From the NCBI RefSeq assembly GCF_001723175.1, contig NC_064651.1:3162001-3226000 (forward strand): DNA of 64,000 nucleotides, in the 5' to 3' direction. A model generated the notes under the pieces. The model did no database searches and was not told the DNA's origin. It saw nothing but the letters and a program-made list of their open reading frames with translations. A program made the position numbers and the translations under genes. The stretch's first letter is position 1. The number at the start of each line of letters is the position of its first letter. The stretch comes from Penicillium oxalicum. Taxonomy: Eukaryota; Ascomycota; Eurotiomycetes; Eurotiales; Aspergillaceae. Below are positions 60,700 through 64,000 of this stretch, piece after piece.

Positions 60700-63600
60700 T
60701 CAATGCTTCTTGCTCGTCTGAGAGGTTTGAAACTCGAAATCGCCGTCCCAGTGAAGCTTGAGCGCTATTGCAAGTGATTAGTATCGTGCACACATGAAAT
60801 TCGAAAGCCAAAGATTGACATGAAACTTACTCGTTGGGAAGGGGAAATAAGAAGTCCCGTCCTGGCGCAGATAGACGTAGTGGCCGCCCTTCTGAGGAAT
60901 CCTCTTGAGCTGGCCTTGGGCGCCAGGGGCCCGACGAAGATTTGGCAATCGAGCCACAACACGTAGCATGGATACGAGAGCAATCTTGGTAGTTTCTTGG
61001 CCCAAACCATTGGCGGGTCCCTGGCCTTGATGGATGTACGAGGACAGGGGGCGGCTGAGATTGACCGAGTTGGGCTCGGGGAAAACACTAGGATCAAGGT
61101 TGGCCTGGATAAATGAGGCAAAAATCTTGTTGCCGGGCTGGACGTTGATGACTTCTTCATTTTCCTCGAGGATGACGGGGTTTTTGGCTTCGCGGTACTC
61201 GCCAAAGGTGCCGTTGATGCGGATGGCTTCCAAGCAATAGCGGTGTAACATCTCGTCAGATTCCTTGGAATCCTGTCGCGCGAGTCGACTAATTTCAGAC
61301 CAGTGATGCTTGCCTTCGGGCGAAGTGTAGTATTCAATGACCTGGGTGAACACCTGACCTTGGCTGGGGACCATGCCGACGACTGTCGGGATGATATGGG
61401 ACCAGGTGATCTGAGACGCACTCTGTCCCGACTCTTCCACGCGCCGGAGGGCCGCAGTGCCGTACTCACGAATTGCGTTATCATGAGGGCGGAAGCTGTT
61501 TATCAGTCCAGAGAAGAGGCCACTGTGCGTATCTGTTTTGACGGTAGCCTCCACAACGCTGCCGAGCTGCCGAGCGACAGCAGACGCGGCGCTGTCAAGA
61601 GGGAGCGATTTGGCAGGATCGACGTCATAGAAAAGTGCAGAGTAGATCGTCGCCAGAATCATATACATCTCATGTTCGGTGAAGAGACCGCGAGGGTTCT
61701 CATCAGTCTTTAGAGGGAGACCAAAGAGGGCCGATGCGAAATGAACATGGGCAAGGTTGCCGACATCGCGCGTGATGTCAACTTGGTTGGTACCAACGAG
61801 GTTCGCACCCTTCTCCTTAATGAGACGAAGGGTGACTTCTTCATAAAAGTTCTTGACCAAGGTTAAAAAGTCCTCGGTGGCAAAAGCCGCACTCATCGCC
61901 TCGCGCTGCTGAGCACCAAATTCGCCCTTACCGAACAGCTCTGTCATGGCTTCGCTCCACACTGGCGTGAAGTCTGTGCTGTTTTCCAACACAAGACGGG
62001 CGTTGTTGTGCGATGACAAGTTAATGCGCGATGGAGTGAAAGAGGGCCGCTCCCAAGAATAATCTTGCTCTCGGCCCAAGCTCTTCATGATGTTGCGATT
62101 CTCACTCGGAATCGTCATTGGGTAGTGGGCGTAGATAGAATCGGGCTTGTACCAGTTGGGGAACGCACGAAGGGCCAGCTTGTAGAAGACACAACCCTGG
62201 TTGATGTTCAGGTCGTACCGGCACTCATTGTAGCCCCAATTAGTCAAATTACGAGCATTATAATCAATAGTGTAGTGACGATCACCACGGACAAGAGCCA
62301 CAGCATCAGACAGAATTGCACGCGAGATGGTATACGTTGGTGCGATACCAACACCAGGCACCATGGGCTCCTTGGGCTCCTCGCTCACGATTCCAGGGTA
62401 GAGCTCCACGTAGTCCGGATGCTCATAAAGATGACGCAGGCAGTTTGCAATTTCGGGATTCGAATTGATCTCCTCGAAAGTATCGTATGGCTTGAGCCCA
62501 AAGTGTTTTCGGAATTCATTGAGCGACCCAACGTGCCAACGACGGGCAGCCTCAATACCCAAGATTTCGATGGAACGGAGCGCTTTGGGGACGTTGCGGG
62601 GTCCGAACGAGCTAGCAACGTCTTCACATGCGCTGGTGAGAATTGCAACAAGCTCTTCATCCTTGAATGTCCCGTCTGCTTGACGCTCCAAGCGAGCAAA
62701 TGTGCGCTTGGACGGATCGGGATCAAGCGAGCCCTCGACCTTTTTCATCCCCATCAGCAGCTCATGCATGGAGACTTCTTCCGCGGGCTTGCCCATGAGG
62801 TCATAGTAGATCTGCTCGATCCATTTCTCGTCGCCTTGCGCGATGGTCGAATGCCACCTGTAAGCGAGGTTGAATTCGACTGAACATTGGTTACCCAGTC
62901 CAGAAGGGGTGGCACCCGTCTTTTCCATCTGGGCTCGAGGATCCAAGCACCAGGTGGAATTTGTGCGATTGAGGTTGACGATCGTGCGTAGATAATCGTA
63001 CAATGTAATGTTGATGTACAGCCCGCATGTGATCAGGCGGCCAGTCTGGAACAAATCCTCGTCATACTTGGCCCAGGCTTTCTTCGCCGCGTCCTCGGGC
63101 AAACCGTCGAGTGGCTTTGTGAAACGACCATTTTCGTTGATCGCTGCGAGCTGTTCAACGACATGGTTGTGGAAGCGGTTGAGCATCACTAGAAGCACAC
63201 CGCAGGCTGCAGGGAGCGCCTGTAGGCGACCCTCCGAGAAGCAGTCGGGCTTCAACTTTCCATCCTGATGTGATCGAATGAGATCCTGTTGCTCCTTAAC
63301 ATCGCCGTAGAGGATTGACAAATCCAGATATGAAGAGGTCTTATTCACATGTTGTTGACGGTAGTCGGTTTGGAAGATGTCTAGAAATTAAAATATTCCA
63401 ATTAGCCACAGTTTTGAGGCTGGGGGAACTCCGCCAGTAAGGCTCACCGTGGATAATCAGCGAAGCCCAATCAAAGAAGATACTCGACACTTTGTTAGGG
63501 TGTGGAGTGAACTTCTGACGGGCAAAAAGACTATCAAATAGCAACCCAGCATCCGGCAGCCCCGACGGCTGAATGGTGAGCGGAGGAATGGTGCGACAGT

Positions 63601-64000
63601 ATGGGGTATTAGCTGCTCCAAGCTGCGGAAGCGTTGGGTTGTTTCGCGACCCATCGGCAGATCGATATTTGTACTCATCGCCCATGTAACTGTCAACACG
63701 TCAGCAATCTGTTTCACTTCCTCTCATCAGTCTTCTGGCTTTTGAGCTATCGGTCAAACTCACGAGAGAGGAGGGTGAGGCAGGGAGTCCCAAAGCTCGT
63801 CCAAGAACTGATTGGTGAGCTCGACACGATTCTTGGAATGACCAGGCATGTCCGCAACCAACTATTTCCGCAAATTGTGGTTAGAACCCCCTGAAATGAC
63901 GCTGCAAGCTCGAGTCGAGCTTTGACGAACCTGGATGATGCGCTCCATGAGATACGTCTTGTCATCGATCAATTCGCCCGAGGCCTTGGATTTGATCAAA
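60700..64000 (-). CDS. ppoC: PpoC-type fatty-acid 10-dioxygenase (psi-factor producing oxygenase), 5' partial
   Basis: Heme dioxygenase-P450 fusion that oxygenates oleic/linoleic acid to hydroperoxides used as developmental oxylipins (psi factors). The start is beyond the right edge. Exons seen: 63931-64000, 63764-63861, 63448-63689, 60831-63380 and 60700-60764. The dioxygenase domain has the distal-His region DWASLIIHDIFQT (across an intron), YLDLSILYG, and the catalytic Tyr/proximal-His motif YRWH at 62851-62862. The C-terminal P450-like domain has EAIRINGTFGEYR and a heme-binding loop reading GQGPANGLGQE. In that loop the position of the heme-ligand Cys is Gly (codon 61006-61008). This substitution is the hallmark of PpoC/10R-DOX enzymes, which lack P450 isomerase activity, and separates the gene from ppoA. 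The last exon encodes LKLHWDGDFEFQ to SKKH. Confidence 0.92.

Noticed and set aside
62065..62883. 272-codon plus-strand frame opposite ppoC
   Set aside because: It is antisense to the conserved dioxygenase domain.

Overview
The window is a 64 kb piece of a filamentous ascomycete genome, most likely Eurotiales (Aspergillus/Penicillium type). The basis is short GT-AG introns of about 50-100 bp with CTRAY-like branch points, pyrimidine-rich core promoters, and genes typical of that group: a PpoC-type fatty-acid oxygenase, an Asp f 4-like secreted protein, an ApsB/PcpA-type spindle-pole protein, a Ccg-9-type trehalose synthase and Atg26. I reconstructed 23 protein genes from the reading frames and splice sites. 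Two of these (an APH-fold kinase and a DJ-1/PfpI protein) look broken. The first and last genes run off the window. I saw no rRNA, tRNA, CRISPR array or intact transposon.

Layout. 0-12 kb is dense: 2,3-BPG-independent phosphoglycerate mutase (partial), prefoldin subunit 6, Vps4, a large CM1 coiled-coil spindle-pole protein and an Ecd/SGT1-family regulator. 11.9-20.9 kb is a 9 kb stretch with no gene I can support, containing a 27-nt G run. 20.9-31.8 kb carries Lst7 (folliculin), eIF3k, the broken kinase, Tsr4/PDCD2, prenylcysteine lyase and the Asp f 4-like protein. 34-43.5 kb has Grc3 and RPA34 head to head, then the sterol glucosyltransferase Atg26. 46.7-64 kb has allantoinase, Vma12, prefoldin subunit 3, the broken DJ-1 protein, an Arb2-domain protein, mitochondrial uS14, trehalose synthase, dynactin p25 and the 3' part of ppoC.

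The genes are mostly housekeeping and do not form one pathway. Several concern ribosome production and translation: RNA polymerase I subunit RPA34, the rRNA-processing kinase Grc3, the small-subunit chaperone Tsr4, eIF3k and mitochondrial uS14. Others concern trafficking, autophagy and TORC1 (Vps4, Atg26, Lst7, Vma12), cytoskeleton and folding (prefoldin 3 and 6, the CM1 protein, dynactin p25), or metabolism (phosphoglycerate mutase, allantoinase, trehalose synthase, prenylcysteine lyase, PpoC).

A feature that affects all use of this sequence is that six otherwise well-conserved genes need single-base frame corrections: Ecd/SGT1, the APH kinase, RPA34, the DJ-1 protein, trehalose synthase, and probably the Arb2 protein. 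Several sit in or beside homopolymers. Assembly error is the simplest explanation, but true mutations are possible for the kinase and DJ-1 genes. I found no clearly novel multigene system. The most interesting biology is a PpoC whose P450 heme-ligand cysteine is glycine, the divergent Grc3/RPA34 promoter, and the unexplained 9 kb gap.
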